Of a stretch of DNA of 64,000 nt, positions 52,303 through 60,689 are shown one piece after another. The DNA comes from Domibacillus mangrovi (GTDB taxonomy: Bacteria > Bacillota > Bacilli > Bacillales > Domibacillaceae). The position numbers and the translations under genes are program-made. Where the stretch lies: positions 310,001 through 374,000 of the forward strand of contig NZ_MRWQ01000005.1 in NCBI RefSeq assembly GCF_001906925.1. The letters run 5' to 3'. Within the stretch, counting starts at the first letter, position 1. The number at the start of each line of letters is the position of its first letter. Under the pieces are notes generated by a model, which searched no databases, was not told the origin of the DNA, and saw nothing but the letters and a program-made list of their open reading frames with translations.

Positions 52303-52308
52303 CTATTT

Positions 52309-52818
52309 TCATCCTTTCTGCTTGTTAAAAATGTTTGTTTTCTGTAACCGAATGGCTACGATGACACCGAGAATAGACCCCGTTATACTGCTGATAAGAA
52401 AGGCTGGCATGAAAAAGAGAGCGGCTGCTTCCATTCCTAAAAATAGATTCGCTATAGGTACCGACACAAGAGATGCTATTACGCCCGTTCCGATGATTTC
52501 GCCTGCTGCTGCAAATGAAGGCTTCTGCCATCTTTTATAAGCATAACCTGCGAGCAGCGCACCAATCATACTTCCAGGAAACGCAAGAAGCGAACCGATC
52601 CCTAACAAGTTCCGAACAGCGGCTGTCATAAAAGCAATGACAAGAGCTGGACCTGGTCCGAGCAAGACTGCAGACAATACATTGATCGCATGCTGCACGG
52701 GATATGCTCTTGCGACACCTGCCGGAAATGAAATGAATGTTGCGCCTAGTACGGCAATAGCCGTCAACAGTGCCATGATCGCCATATTTTTTGGTGTAAA
52801 CAATGTAAATCCCTCCAT
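52309..52818 (-). CDS. thiW: ThiW, ECF transporter substrate-binding (S) component for a thiazole precursor
   Basis: 169 residues, about five membrane segments: NMAIMALLTAIAVLGATFISFPAGVARAYPVQHAINVLSAVLLGPGPALVIAFMTAAVRNLLGIGSLLAFPGSMIGALLAGYAYKRW is highly typical of ThiW. It feeds hydroxyethylthiazole to ThiM and needs a shared ECF energising module, not in this window. First gene after the TPP riboswitch; the position just ahead of thiM supports the substrate. Confidence 0.93.
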   Translation of the reverse strand: MEGFTLFTPKNMAIMALLTAIAVLGATFISFPAGVARAYPVQHAINVLSAVLLGPGPALVIAFMTAAVRNLLGIGSLLAFPGSMIGALLAGYAYKRWQKPSFAAAGEIIGTGVIASLVSVPIANLFLGMEAAALFFMPAFLISSITGSILGVIVAIRLQKTNIFNKQKG

Positions 52819-52819
52819 A

Positions 52820-52853
52820 CAAAAAACCAGATCAGCAATACGTCTGATCCGGT
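52820..52853 (-). terminator. TPP riboswitch terminator
   Basis: ACCGGATCAG/CTGATCTGGT pairs with one G-T, followed by TTTTT, directly ahead of the thiW ribosome site. Its left arm repeats the aptamer's own CTGATCCGGT, which suggests a possible strand exchange between aptamer and terminator. Confidence 0.88.
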
Positions 52854-52865
52854 TTGTCGTCAGTG

Positions 52866-52958
52866 ATTGCTACTTCCCTACGCCGGTATTAACCGGATCA
52901 GGTAGTTGGGGTTAGAAAAAGTATTCCCTCTCAGCCATAGTGTTGGCACCCCCAGTAG
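52866..52958 (-). promoter_or_regulatory. TPP (THI element) riboswitch
   Basis: Minus strand: ACTGGGGGTGCC near 52956, GGCTGAGAGG near 52937, ACCTGATCCGGTTAATACCGG from 52903 and GTAGGGAAG near 52881-52872, the hallmark segments of the THI box. TPP binding favours the terminator at 52820-52853. Confidence 0.97.
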
Positions 52959-52964
52959 TCCTGT

Positions 52965-53279
52965 TTATTTTTTCATTAATTTTTGTACAGTAACAATAAG
53001 TTCTTCAATAACTTCAAGGTCGCCTTCTTGAATGCGTTCAGTCACACACGTTTTTACATGTCCTTCTAAAAGCATTGCCGCTACATGGTTTAATGCAGAC
53101 TGTGTCGCGGCAATTTGTGTAACGATATCATCACAATACATATCTTCTTCAATCATGCCTTTTATTTCAGGTATCTGTCCTTCAATGCGGTTCAGACGCG
53201 TCACTAAGTTTTTTTTGACACCTTCGGAATGGTGGCTTTTCTGCTTATCGGCGGCACATGCCGCATGCTCTTCCTTCAT
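52965..53279 (-). CDS. csoR: CsoR-family copper-sensing repressor
   Basis: 104 residues from the ATG at 53279 (AAGAGGAG upstream). A three-helix DUF156 protein: KKNLVTRLNRIEGQIPEIKGMIEEDMYCDDIVTQIAATQSALNHVAAMLLEGHVKTCV. The Cu(I) ligands C, H and C (YCDD, GHVKTC) are all present, which distinguishes CsoR from FrmR/RcnR types. The usual copZ-copA targets are not in the window. It ends only 7 bases before the TPP aptamer, with no terminator between. Confidence 0.92.
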   Translation of the reverse strand: MKEEHAACAADKQKSHHSEGVKKNLVTRLNRIEGQIPEIKGMIEEDMYCDDIVTQIAATQSALNHVAAMLLEGHVKTCVTERIQEGDLEVIEELIVTVQKLMKK

Positions 53280-53306
53280 GGCCGTCAACTCCTCTTATGC
53301 CAACTA

Positions 53307-53329
53307 TAAAAGACCGGCGCAAGCCGGTC
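53307..53329 (-). terminator. Terminator of ppiB
   Basis: GACCGGC/GCCGGTC stem with a 4-base loop, then TTTTATAG on the minus strand. Confidence 0.78.
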
Positions 53330-53337
53330 AACATTGA

Positions 53338-53775
53338 TTACGCTTCAAATACGGTTACTTTTTTCATTTTGTCGCCTTGTTTCATGTTTTTAGCTGTTTC
53401 TAAGCCCGATGTAATCTTTCCAAAAACAGTATGAACGCCATTTAAATGAGGCTGTGGCTCATGTACTAAGAAGAACTGGCTTGAACCTGTATCTTTACCT
53501 GCGTGAGCCATTGATAAGCTTCCTGCTTCATGTTTATTAGGGTTGTTGGCAGTTTCACACTTGATTGTAGTGCCGCTTCCGCCCATCCCTGTACCTGTAG
53601 GATCGCCGCCTTGGCTAACAAACCCCGGGATTACTCTGTGAAATACAACGCCATCATAAAACCCTTCATTAGCCAATTTTTCAAAATTAGCTACTGTGTT
53701 AGGAGCATCCTCTGGGAAAAATTCAATCTCAATTTTTTCGCCATTTTCCATTTCAATCGTACCTTTTTTAGCCAT
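53338..53775 (-). CDS. ppiB: Peptidyl-prolyl cis-trans isomerase (cyclophilin)
   Basis: 145 residues from the ATG at 53775 ([12 protein letters not shown]), with GGAG 9 bases upstream. Cyclophilin active-site motifs: [24 protein letters not shown] (catalytic Arg in HRV) near residue 48, and [36 protein letters not shown] near 88. Cytosolic, assists protein folding. Length equals that of B. subtilis PpiB. No operon partners. Confidence 0.97.
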   Translation of the reverse strand: MAKKGTIEMENGEKIEIEFFPEDAPNTVANFEKLANEGFYDGVVFHRVIPGFVSQGGDPTGTGMGGSGTTIKCETANNPNKHEAGSLSMAHAGKDTGSSQFFLVHEPQPHLNGVHTVFGKITSGLETAKNMKQGDKMKKVTVFEA

Positions 53776-53944
53776 AACAAACATCTCCATTTCAGATAAA
53801 ATTAATCAGTCTTTATGATAACATTATTACCGGCATAAAAAAAGCACCGAGCTTTTTGTCATGTCTTTACCTTCTATGACTCATAATTTTTGTTTCGATA
53901 CTTCTAAACATTTTGTTTCTCCCTTTTTGTGAAATGTTTTCCGC

Positions 53945-53973
53945 TTTCAAGACAGCTCTTTTTTTCATATAAT
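53945..53973 (+). promoter_or_regulatory. SigA promoter of the FtsH-like gene
   Basis: TTTCAA (53945-53950), 17-base spacer, TATAAT (53968-53973), 33 bp ahead of the ATG. Confidence 0.65.
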
Positions 53974-54005
53974 AGAGGTATTCTAGTAAAGGGAGTGTGA
54001 TAGTA

Positions 54006-55703
54006 ATGAAGACACGCCCCGGATTGCTATGGAAAGCAGCTGTATTGTTTTTACTGCTTGTATCTGGTGTATTCTGGTATGTGCAAGGTACAAATAAAAC
54101 GACTGTTATTCCATTTTCATCAGTCGAAAACATTATCCAAAAGGAAAAGGGACAAGCAGTCGAGCTAGAAGAACATCCAGATGGTACTCTTCATATTTCC
54201 ACGCAAAACGGAGATTATACGTCTTATATTTCACCCGGAAGTACAGCTGTGGATCGATTGAATGAAACGTACAATATCCGCTATGAATATGTAAAAGTGG
54301 AGGCGTATGAAAATTGGATCGCCATTGGGTTCATTTTAATCATTGCAGCAATCGGGTTTTATATTTACCGGAAAAAAGGCGGCGTTGGTGTTGCCCAATC
54401 CATGAAAAATAGTGTCTCTCATGCTCGCCCACTTCCAAATATTACATTACAGGACGTTGGTGGTTTGTCGGATGAAATGAAGGAAGACATCCTGCAAACA
54501 CTTTCTATATTGAAAGAAAAAGACTTATCTACACGACTTGGTATCGAACCGCCGCGTGGCATTTTATTGTATGGTCCGCCGGGCACGGGAAAAACATTAC
54601 TTGCCCAAGCCATTGCACGTGAAATGGGCGCTTCCTTTTTCTCATCAAGCGGATCGGCTTTTACCGAATTGTTTGTCGGCGTTGGTGCATCACGTGTGCG
54701 CAGCCTATTTAAAGAAGCACGGAAGCAAAAACCCGCTGTTATTTTTATTGATGAAGTAGATGCGTTGGCCGGCCGCCGGAAAACACATGGCGGTGAAGAA
54801 GGGGAAAAGACATTGACCGAGTTGCTCGTACAGCTTGATGGCGGTCATGATAATGACGGACTGCTCTTCATTGCTGCAACGAACCGAAAGGATATGCTGG
54901 ATGAAGCGTTTCTTCGTCCCGGCCGCGTCGACTTCTCGTTTCATGTGACGCTTCCGGATGCAAGAGGCCGGAAAGAAATTATCGACATTCATGCGCGTGG
55001 TAAAAATATGACAGAAAACGCTGCCGCCATGCTGCATGATTTAGCTGAAGCAACTGTTGGCTTTTCTGGTGCTGAATTATCTGCTTTATTTGAAACAGCC
55101 AGCAGAAGCGCGATCCGTAGTGGCCGTGACACGATTGAAAAGAAAGATTTTGACTATGCGCTTGATCGGACGATTCTCGGCACTTCAACGCGCCCCCTCG
55201 CCGATCCAGCTACGAAACGGCGCGTAGCGATTCATGAATCGGGACATGCGCTTGTTGCCGCGCTCACAAAGCCAGGGTCCGTCCGAAAGGCGACGATTAT
55301 TCCGCGTGGACAAGCCCTTGGCTATGTCGCACCCGTTCCGAAAGAGCTTCACTTATCTACCGCAAGTGAACTCATTGACCAAGTAGCGATGATTTTATCC
55401 GGTGGTGTAGCGGAACGGCTTTATCTCGGTGAACATTCTATCGGTGTCAGCGGCGACGTACAGCAAGCGAAACAAATTTTAGAACGAATGGTAGATACCG
55501 GTATTTTTCAAGATCGATTTACCCTCACATTCCGGCAAGCGGACAAAGAAACAAAAATGAATGAATTGTTTGAACTGGCATTAGCACGTTCTGAAACCCT
55601 TATTGAAGAACATCGAACAGCGTTTGACCGGCTCGTTGAAGCACTGATGACGCAGGAAACTCTCGAAGGTATTGAAATCGAATCACTTATTCACCCATTT
55701 TAA
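54006..55703 (+). CDS. Divergent FtsH-type AAA+ zinc metalloprotease (second FtsH paralog)
   Basis: 565 residues from the ATG at 54006 (GGGAG 10 bases upstream; a GTG three codons earlier is too close). Two membrane segments (about 7-25 and 108-127) bracket a short extracytoplasmic domain. AAA part: Walker A GPPGTGKT near 190, Walker B VIFIDEVDAL near 244, SRH ATNRKDMLDEAFLRPGRVD. Protease: HESGH near 410 (HExxH) and the third ligand Asp in SGDVQQAKQ near 481. It is about 70 residues shorter than housekeeping FtsH and lacks the long C-terminal tail. It stands alone with its own promoter and terminator. Substrates unknown. Confidence 0.88.
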   Translation: MKTRPGLLWKAAVLFLLLVSGVFWYVQGTNKTTVIPFSSVENIIQKEKGQAVELEEHPDGTLHISTQNGDYTSYISPGSTAVDRLNETYNIRYEYVKVEAYENWIAIGFILIIAAIGFYIYRKKGGVGVAQSMKNSVSHARPLPNITLQDVGGLSDEMKEDILQTLSILKEKDLSTRLGIEPPRGILLYGPPGTGKTLLAQAIAREMGASFFSSSGSAFTELFVGVGASRVRSLFKEARKQKPAVIFIDEVDALAGRRKTHGGEEGEKTLTELLVQLDGGHDNDGLLFIAATNRKDMLDEAFLRPGRVDFSFHVTLPDARGRKEIIDIHARGKNMTENAAAMLHDLAEATVGFSGAELSALFETASRSAIRSGRDTIEKKDFDYALDRTILGTSTRPLADPATKRRVAIHESGHALVAALTKPGSVRKATIIPRGQALGYVAPVPKELHLSTASELIDQVAMILSGGVAERLYLGEHSIGVSGDVQQAKQILERMVDTGIFQDRFTLTFRQADKETKMNELFELALARSETLIEEHRTAFDRLVEALMTQETLEGIEIESLIHPF

Positions 55704-55740
55704 AAAAGGAGGTCTCCGAGCGGCGGAGGCCTCCTTTTTT
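55703..55740 (+). terminator. Terminator of the FtsH-like gene
   Basis: AAAAAGGAGGtCTCCG and CGGAGGCCTCCTTTTTT pair around a short loop. Confidence 0.88.
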
Positions 55741-55974
55741 CGTTAAAGTACTTTTCTTAAACATGCTTTCGTTCATGCTTTAAGGTACTGTTTGCCACAA
55801 ACATCCGACTGTTACAATGATAAGAATCCAGTCTGCTAGGCTTTTCACTCTTTATTATATTTAATACGCACATTATTTTAAAAGATTAGGCCCGCCATCT
55901 AGTTCATTTTAATAGAGGTGAATATACATATAATAATAAACCGGACAAGGGGGCATTTAGCTTAAGACCCTTTA
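55741..55974. other. Intergenic stretch before repeat copy B
   Basis: No credible frame, promoter or known RNA seen. AT-rich with several short near-repeats of ATATA. Copy B fills the rest of the gap to arsB. Confidence 0.4.
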
Positions 55975-56248
55975 TAAAGTGAAACTTCATTCAGTGGGGG
56001 TTATGTGAATCATGCAGACGTTGTCACAGGACGTGACGTTCTTAGTCTGCCTTCCTCTTAGCCTCCGCTGAATAAACAGGAACTCAAGTAAAGAGCGCCG
56101 CGTCCTGCGGCAATACCTGAGTGACCGGCTTCAGCCGGCCCGAACCAATCGGGCTTTTACGGGCAGTTGATCCTCCACTTATCCTTCTTTTCTTTTCGAA
56201 GTCTTGAAGTAGGGGTCTTACTACCCGTTAATGCGGGATAAAAAAGGA
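55975..56248 (+). repeat. Dispersed structured repeat, copy B (fullest form)
   Basis: About 274 bases, sense plus. It opens with TAAAGTGAAACTTCATTCA, then an extra module bounded by ATTCAGTGGGGG (55990-56001) and CCTCCGCTGAAT (56062-56073) that contains a hairpin at 56014-56050 with loop AGGAC. Next AACAGG, a hairpin at 56082-56122 with loop GTCCT, CCGGCTTCAGCCGG, GCCCG/CGGGC plus TTTT, and the long two-part stem 56159-56167/56220-56228 and 56172-56180/56207-56215. It ends CGGGATAAAAAAGG, its last bases merging with the arsB ribosome site. Confidence 0.87.
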
Positions 56249-56257
56249 GTAAGTAAA

Positions 56258-57613
56258 ATGAGTTTCGATATTGGAATGACGATTTTGGTGTTTATCATGA
56301 CGATGGTTGTCATCTTTTTACGGCCAGGGGGAATAAATGAAGCATGGCCCGCATCTGTTGGAGCATTGATTATTTTACTGACAGGAAGGGTCTCTTATGA
56401 GGATATCACAGATATCATTAATAAAATCGGCGGTGCATCAATTACCATTATGGCCACGATTGTCATGGCTGTCATATTAGAAAGTTTTGGTTTTTTCCAC
56501 TGGGCCGCTGCAAGACTTGCACGTTTAGCTAAAGGTTCTGGTTACCGCCTCTATTGGTATATTCAATTGTTATGTTTTTTGATGACCCTTCTATTTAACA
56601 ATGATGGTAGCATTCTTATTACAACTCCGATTTTAATTTTACTCCTAAAAAACCTACGGCTAAAACCATATGAACAACTTCCCTACCTTTTAAGTGGGGC
56701 TTTAATTGCAACAGCTTCCAGCGCACCCATTGGCGTAAGTAACATCGTCAACTTAATTGCCTTAAAAATTGTCCATATGTCTCTTTATATGCATACAGCT
56801 ATGATGTTTGTACCTGCTACTTTAGGGTTGTTGTTTATGTCCTGGTTAATGTTTATCGTCTTAAAGAAAAAATTACCTAAAACCTTGCCTAATACGACAT
56901 ATGATATAGAAGATATGTTTTTCACCCAACACTTCCATCCATTAAATGGAACTATCTCTGTTGATACAAAACGCAAACGGACAATATTTATGCTAAGGAT
57001 CTTGTTGTTTGTCTTTATGATGCGGTGTCTGCTATTTATAGCCTCCTACATTTCTGTTCCAATTGAACTGGTCGCTGTTCTTGGCTCACTTGCCCTTCTT
57101 GCATGGAGATGGTACCATTTGCGGACAAATCCCATTGATATTTTGAAAAAGACACCTTGGCACATTCTTATTTTCGCCTTTTCCATGTATGTGATCATTT
57201 ATGGGCTTCACAATGCAGGATTGACAGAATTGCTTGTTAATTTATGTAAACCTATTGTGAACCAAGGATTACTTCAAGCGAGCTTTATTATGGGAGGATT
57301 AGTGTCTCTATTATCTAACTCGTTTAATAATCACCCTGCTTTAATGATCGGAACCATTACTTTAACAGAAATGGGACTAGATCCTATTACATTAAAAACC
57401 ATTTATCTCGCAAATATTATTGGCAGTGACATGGGCTCTCTATTATTACCAATCGGAACGCTCGCCTCTCTTATTTGGATGGACATTTTAAGACGTAATA
57501 AGATTAAGGTAACGTGGAAGGATTATATAAGTGTATCGCTAATTGTCATCCCAATCACAACGATTATCACATTGTTTTTACTTTTTTATTGGGTTCAAAT
57601 GATTTTTGCCTGA
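56258..57613 (+). CDS. ArsB-like anion/arsenite transporter
   Basis: 451 residues from the ATG at 56258 with AAGGAG 8 bases upstream; an earlier ATG (56231) lies in repeat copy B and has no ribosome site. About eleven membrane segments with the ion-transporter superfamily motifs LLFNNDGSILITTPILILLLK near residue 112 and SLLSNSFNNHPALMIGTITL near 356. Closest to ArsB by pattern, so arsenite/antimonite efflux is the best guess; no arsR or arsC is adjacent, and another anion is possible. Confidence 0.82.
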   Translation: MSFDIGMTILVFIMTMVVIFLRPGGINEAWPASVGALIILLTGRVSYEDITDIINKIGGASITIMATIVMAVILESFGFFHWAAARLARLAKGSGYRLYWYIQLLCFLMTLLFNNDGSILITTPILILLLKNLRLKPYEQLPYLLSGALIATASSAPIGVSNIVNLIALKIVHMSLYMHTAMMFVPATLGLLFMSWLMFIVLKKKLPKTLPNTTYDIEDMFFTQHFHPLNGTISVDTKRKRTIFMLRILLFVFMMRCLLFIASYISVPIELVAVLGSLALLAWRWYHLRTNPIDILKKTPWHILIFAFSMYVIIYGLHNAGLTELLVNLCKPIVNQGLLQASFIMGGLVSLLSNSFNNHPALMIGTITLTEMGLDPITLKTIYLANIIGSDMGSLLLPIGTLASLIWMDILRRNKIKVTWKDYISVSLIVIPITTIITLFLLFYWVQMIFA

Positions 57614-57628
57614 TCGTTTCTTACATGA

Positions 57629-57669
57629 TAAAAACGCCCAAAAGAAAATGCCTCTTTTGGACGTTTTTT
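57629..57669. terminator. Bidirectional terminator between arsB-like gene and pncB
   Basis: AAAAACGcCCAAAAG and CTTTTGGaCGTTTTTT pair with one mismatch. Confidence 0.85.
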
Positions 57670-57699
57670 AGATTCATCAACTTTTTTGAGCGAATTAGG

Positions 57700-59145
57700 C
57701 TACTGCTGTACTTTTACCGCTTGAATGTTTTTCATTTTATTATCCCAGCAGTTTTGACTCAGATCAACCGGATACTCTTCCGGATTGAGCGGCCGTTTAT
57801 ATTCATTCCAAAGCAGTTCAAGATTTTCACTCGTCAGCTGGCGAATCGATTCAATAGCAGGCAGATCATATACACGTACGCCATTAAAGAAAATAAGCTC
57901 ATGGAGTTCACGCGCTTCAAAATTCGTGACAAACTTGCTTACAAACGTATGAACGGGATGAAACATTTTCAACTTTTCTTCATTTTGCGGAATTTCTTGG
58001 TCAAGCGCTATATAATCACCTTCTGCTTTACCGTTCAATTTATTCACGATTCGATACACACGTTTCAAGCCAGGTGTCGTTACTTTTTCAGGATTAGCTG
58101 ACAGTTTAATTGTATCAATCATGTCTCCTGCTCCGTCCTCGATGGATACGAGTTTATATACTGCACCAAGTGCTGCCTGGTCATATGCCGTGATCACTTT
58201 TGTGCCTATACCCCATACATCAATTCTCGCACCTTCTGCTTTTAAATTCATAATGGTATATTCATCAAGATCATTGGACGCAATAATTTGCGCTTCAGGA
58301 AAACCAGCTTCATCTAACATTTTACGCGCCTCTTTTGACAAATACGCCATATCTCCGCTGTCAAGACGGATGCCGATAAAATGAATTTGATCGCCCAGTT
58401 CTTTTGCCACTTGAATAGCGGCCGGTACACCTGATTTTAGTGTGTCGTACGTATCGACTAAAAAAACACAGTTACGGTGACGCTGTGCGTATTTATGAAA
58501 GGCGGTATATTCATCTTTGTACGTCTGTACGAGTGCATGCGCATGCGTGCCAGATACAGGAATGCCAAATAATTTTCCGGCGCGGACATTGCTTGTCGCA
58601 TCAAACCCGCCAATGTATGCTGCACGTGTTCCCCATACTGCTGCATCCATTTCATGCGCACGACGTGAACCAAACTCCATCGCAGGCTCTTCCCCCAGCA
58701 CTTGCTTGATACGCGATGCTTTCGACGCAATTAATGTTTGATAGTTCACAATATTTAGCAAAGCTGTTTCAATAATTTGCGCTTCTGCCAACGGTGCTTC
58801 GACACGCAAAATCGGCTCGTTCGCAAAAACAAGCTCGCCTTCTCTCATGCTTTTTAACGTTCCTGTAAATCGCATTTCTTTTAAATACGACAAAAAGTCA
58901 TCCCCGTATCCGAGAACGCGTAAATATTCAATATCGCTATCTGTAAAACGAAACTTCTCTAAATAATCAATAATTTTTTCAAGACCAGCAAAAACACCGT
59001 ACCCATTGCCAAATGGAATTTCTCGAAAATATAATTCAAATACTGCTTTTTTTGTATGTATGCCGTCGTACCAGTACGTTTCAGCCATATTAATTTGGTA
59101 AAGGTCCGTATGCAAGGCAAGACTGTCGTCTTCATATCGTGACAT
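57700..59145 (-). CDS. pncB: Nicotinate phosphoribosyltransferase
   Basis: NAD salvage: nicotinate plus phosphoribosyl pyrophosphate to nicotinate mononucleotide. 481 residues from the ATG at 59145 (MSRYEDDSLALHTDLYQINMAETYW), with AAAGGGAG upstream; the longer frame has no ribosome site. Features: FGSRRAHEMDAAVWGTRAAYIGGFDATSNVRAG near residue 155 and FIGIRLDSGDMAYLSKEARKMLDEAGF near 255 followed by IIASNDLDEY. Its length fits the long NAPRTase subfamily of Bacillus. No operon partner. Confidence 0.95.
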   Translation of the reverse strand: MSRYEDDSLALHTDLYQINMAETYWYDGIHTKKAVFELYFREIPFGNGYGVFAGLEKIIDYLEKFRFTDSDIEYLRVLGYGDDFLSYLKEMRFTGTLKSMREGELVFANEPILRVEAPLAEAQIIETALLNIVNYQTLIASKASRIKQVLGEEPAMEFGSRRAHEMDAAVWGTRAAYIGGFDATSNVRAGKLFGIPVSGTHAHALVQTYKDEYTAFHKYAQRHRNCVFLVDTYDTLKSGVPAAIQVAKELGDQIHFIGIRLDSGDMAYLSKEARKMLDEAGFPEAQIIASNDLDEYTIMNLKAEGARIDVWGIGTKVITAYDQAALGAVYKLVSIEDGAGDMIDTIKLSANPEKVTTPGLKRVYRIVNKLNGKAEGDYIALDQEIPQNEEKLKMFHPVHTFVSKFVTNFEARELHELIFFNGVRVYDLPAIESIRQLTSENLELLWNEYKRPLNPEEYPVDLSQNCWDNKMKNIQAVKVQQ

Positions 59146-59250
59146 AATTACTACTCCCTTTGCTTTTCCATCGCGCTTTATCCCTGTCATCTTACACCTT
59201 TTTGCATACGGCGGCAACCGTTCTCAAGATATTTTCTCGTCTCTAACAAA

Positions 59251-59277
59251 CAAAAACCCGCATTATGCGAGTTTTTT
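59251..59277 (-). terminator. Terminator of the CNNM/CorC gene, enclosing its stop codon
   Basis: Minus strand CTCGCAT and ATGCGGG pair (one G-T) and are followed by TTTTTG. The gene's TAA stop lies at the loop of this hairpin. Confidence 0.8.
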
Positions 59278-60567
59278 TGCTTCAATATATATGATGTGAT
59301 GTCCGTCTATTTCCGTCACTTTAAACACCCAATCGTCTTCTTCAATACTATCATGTAATTTCGTGTCTATCTTACCTGTTAAAAACCAGCCGCCTAATGT
59401 ATCCACATCTTTATCATCCAGCGCCGTTCCAAGAAGGTCATTCACTTCTCCAATCAACACTTTTGAGCTAAATAAATAATGATCTTCTTTTACTTTCCGT
59501 ACTTCGGCAATTTCATCGGCATCAAATTCATCACGGATTTCGCCGACAATCTCTTCTAAAATATCTTCAACGGTCACAAGACCAGCCGTACCGCCATATT
59601 CATCAATTAAAATTGCCATGTGCGTCCGTTCTTTTTGCATTTTCACAAGTAAATCATGAATGAGTATATTTTCAAATACACGAATAACCGGTTTGACAAA
59701 CGGACGCAGCTGTTCAACTTTCGGAAGTGGTTCTTCTTTCACCGCAACAGTTAAAATTTCTTTAAAGTTGACCATACCGATTACATTGTCCTTATCCCCA
59801 AAAATAACCGGATAACGCGTATATTTTTCTTCTTTGACAACCTCAATCACATCATTCATCGTGTCTTCAATCGACAAACTGACCATTTCCGTCCGCGGCA
59901 CCATTATTTCTTTCGCCATGCGCTCATCAAATTCAAAAATGTTATTCACATACTTTAGTTCAATTTGATTAATTTCCCCGCTTTCATAGCTTTCAGATAG
60001 CAGCAGCCGCCATTCTTCTTCTGTATGAACGGATTCGTGTTCTGACGCCGGCTTCAGCCCAAAAACACCGACTAACAGACGGGCAGATCCATTTAACACC
60101 CAAATAAACGGATACATAATGCGGTAAAACCAGATCAACGGAACAGCTAATGCCAGCGTAACAGCTTCTGCTTTTTGGATCGCAACTGTTTTTGGCGCCA
60201 GTTCCCCAACGACTACATGTAAAAACGTTACAACCGAAAACGCGATTATAAATGACAAAATTGATGCAATGGAAGGTGCTAGCTCAAATCGCTCAAATAG
60301 CGGGTGCAACAGCGCCTCAACGGTCGGTTCGCCTAACCAGCCGAGTCCAAGCGCTGTAACCGTAATTCCAAGCTGACAAGCCGATAAATACTCATCCAAA
60401 TGCGTTGTGACACGCTCAACTGCCGCCGCACCTGGTTTTCCTTCTGCGACGAGTTGTTCGACACGCGATGAGCGCATTTTAACAACCGCGAATTCTGCTG
60501 CAACGAAAAATGCAGTCAGTGCGATTAATAGAGCGATTCCGATTAAATTGATTATCTCCAATGACAA
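59263..60567 (-). CDS. CNNM/CorC-family membrane protein (DUF21-CBS-CorC_HlyC)
   Basis: About 434 residues: DUF21 membrane domain (residues 1-190, [25 protein letters not shown]), a CBS pair (about 210-335, [21 protein letters not shown] ... [27 protein letters not shown]) and the CorC/HlyC C-terminal domain. Relatives (YhdP/MpfA, YqhB) export Mg2+ or resist it. The start is uncertain: AGGAGG touches a GTG at 60591, then a 6-bp hairpin (GCCTCG/CGGGGC) lies directly before TTG codons at 60567 and 60561. I chose 60567. Confidence 0.88.
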   Translation of the reverse strand: MSLEIINLIGIALLIALTAFFVAAEFAVVKMRSSRVEQLVAEGKPGAAAVERVTTHLDEYLSACQLGITVTALGLGWLGEPTVEALLHPLFERFELAPSIASILSFIIAFSVVTFLHVVVGELAPKTVAIQKAEAVTLALAVPLIWFYRIMYPFIWVLNGSARLLVGVFGLKPASEHESVHTEEEWRLLLSESYESGEINQIELKYVNNIFEFDERMAKEIMVPRTEMVSLSIEDTMNDVIEVVKEEKYTRYPVIFGDKDNVIGMVNFKEILTVAVKEEPLPKVEQLRPFVKPVIRVFENILIHDLLVKMQKERTHMAILIDEYGGTAGLVTVEDILEEIVGEIRDEFDADEIAEVRKVKEDHYLFSSKVLIGEVNDLLGTALDDKDVDTLGGWFLTGKIDTKLHDSIEEDDWVFKVTEIDGHHIIYIEAKKLA

Positions 60568-60663
60568 GCCCCGAATAAACGAGGCGTACACCTCCTGTAA
60601 TGTAAAAATAAGCCGTTTATTTTATCCTATTATACCACGTTATCTATCCATTTAACACAAAAT

Positions 60664-60689
60664 CCGGCTCAGCATCGCTGACCGGACTG
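60664..60689 (-). terminator. Terminator of the pdaC-like gene
   Basis: CCGGTCAGC/GCTGAGCCGG with 3-base loop (one mismatch or bulge), then ATTTTG on the minus strand. Confidence 0.72.

Noticed and set aside
53867-54133. 88-codon minus-strand frame upstream of the FtsH-like gene
   Set aside because: Overlaps the FtsH-like promoter and 5' end on the opposite strand; no ribosome site.
57514-58101. 195-codon plus-strand frame across the end of the arsB-like gene and pncB
   Set aside because: Runs through a terminator and antisense to pncB; a chance long frame.
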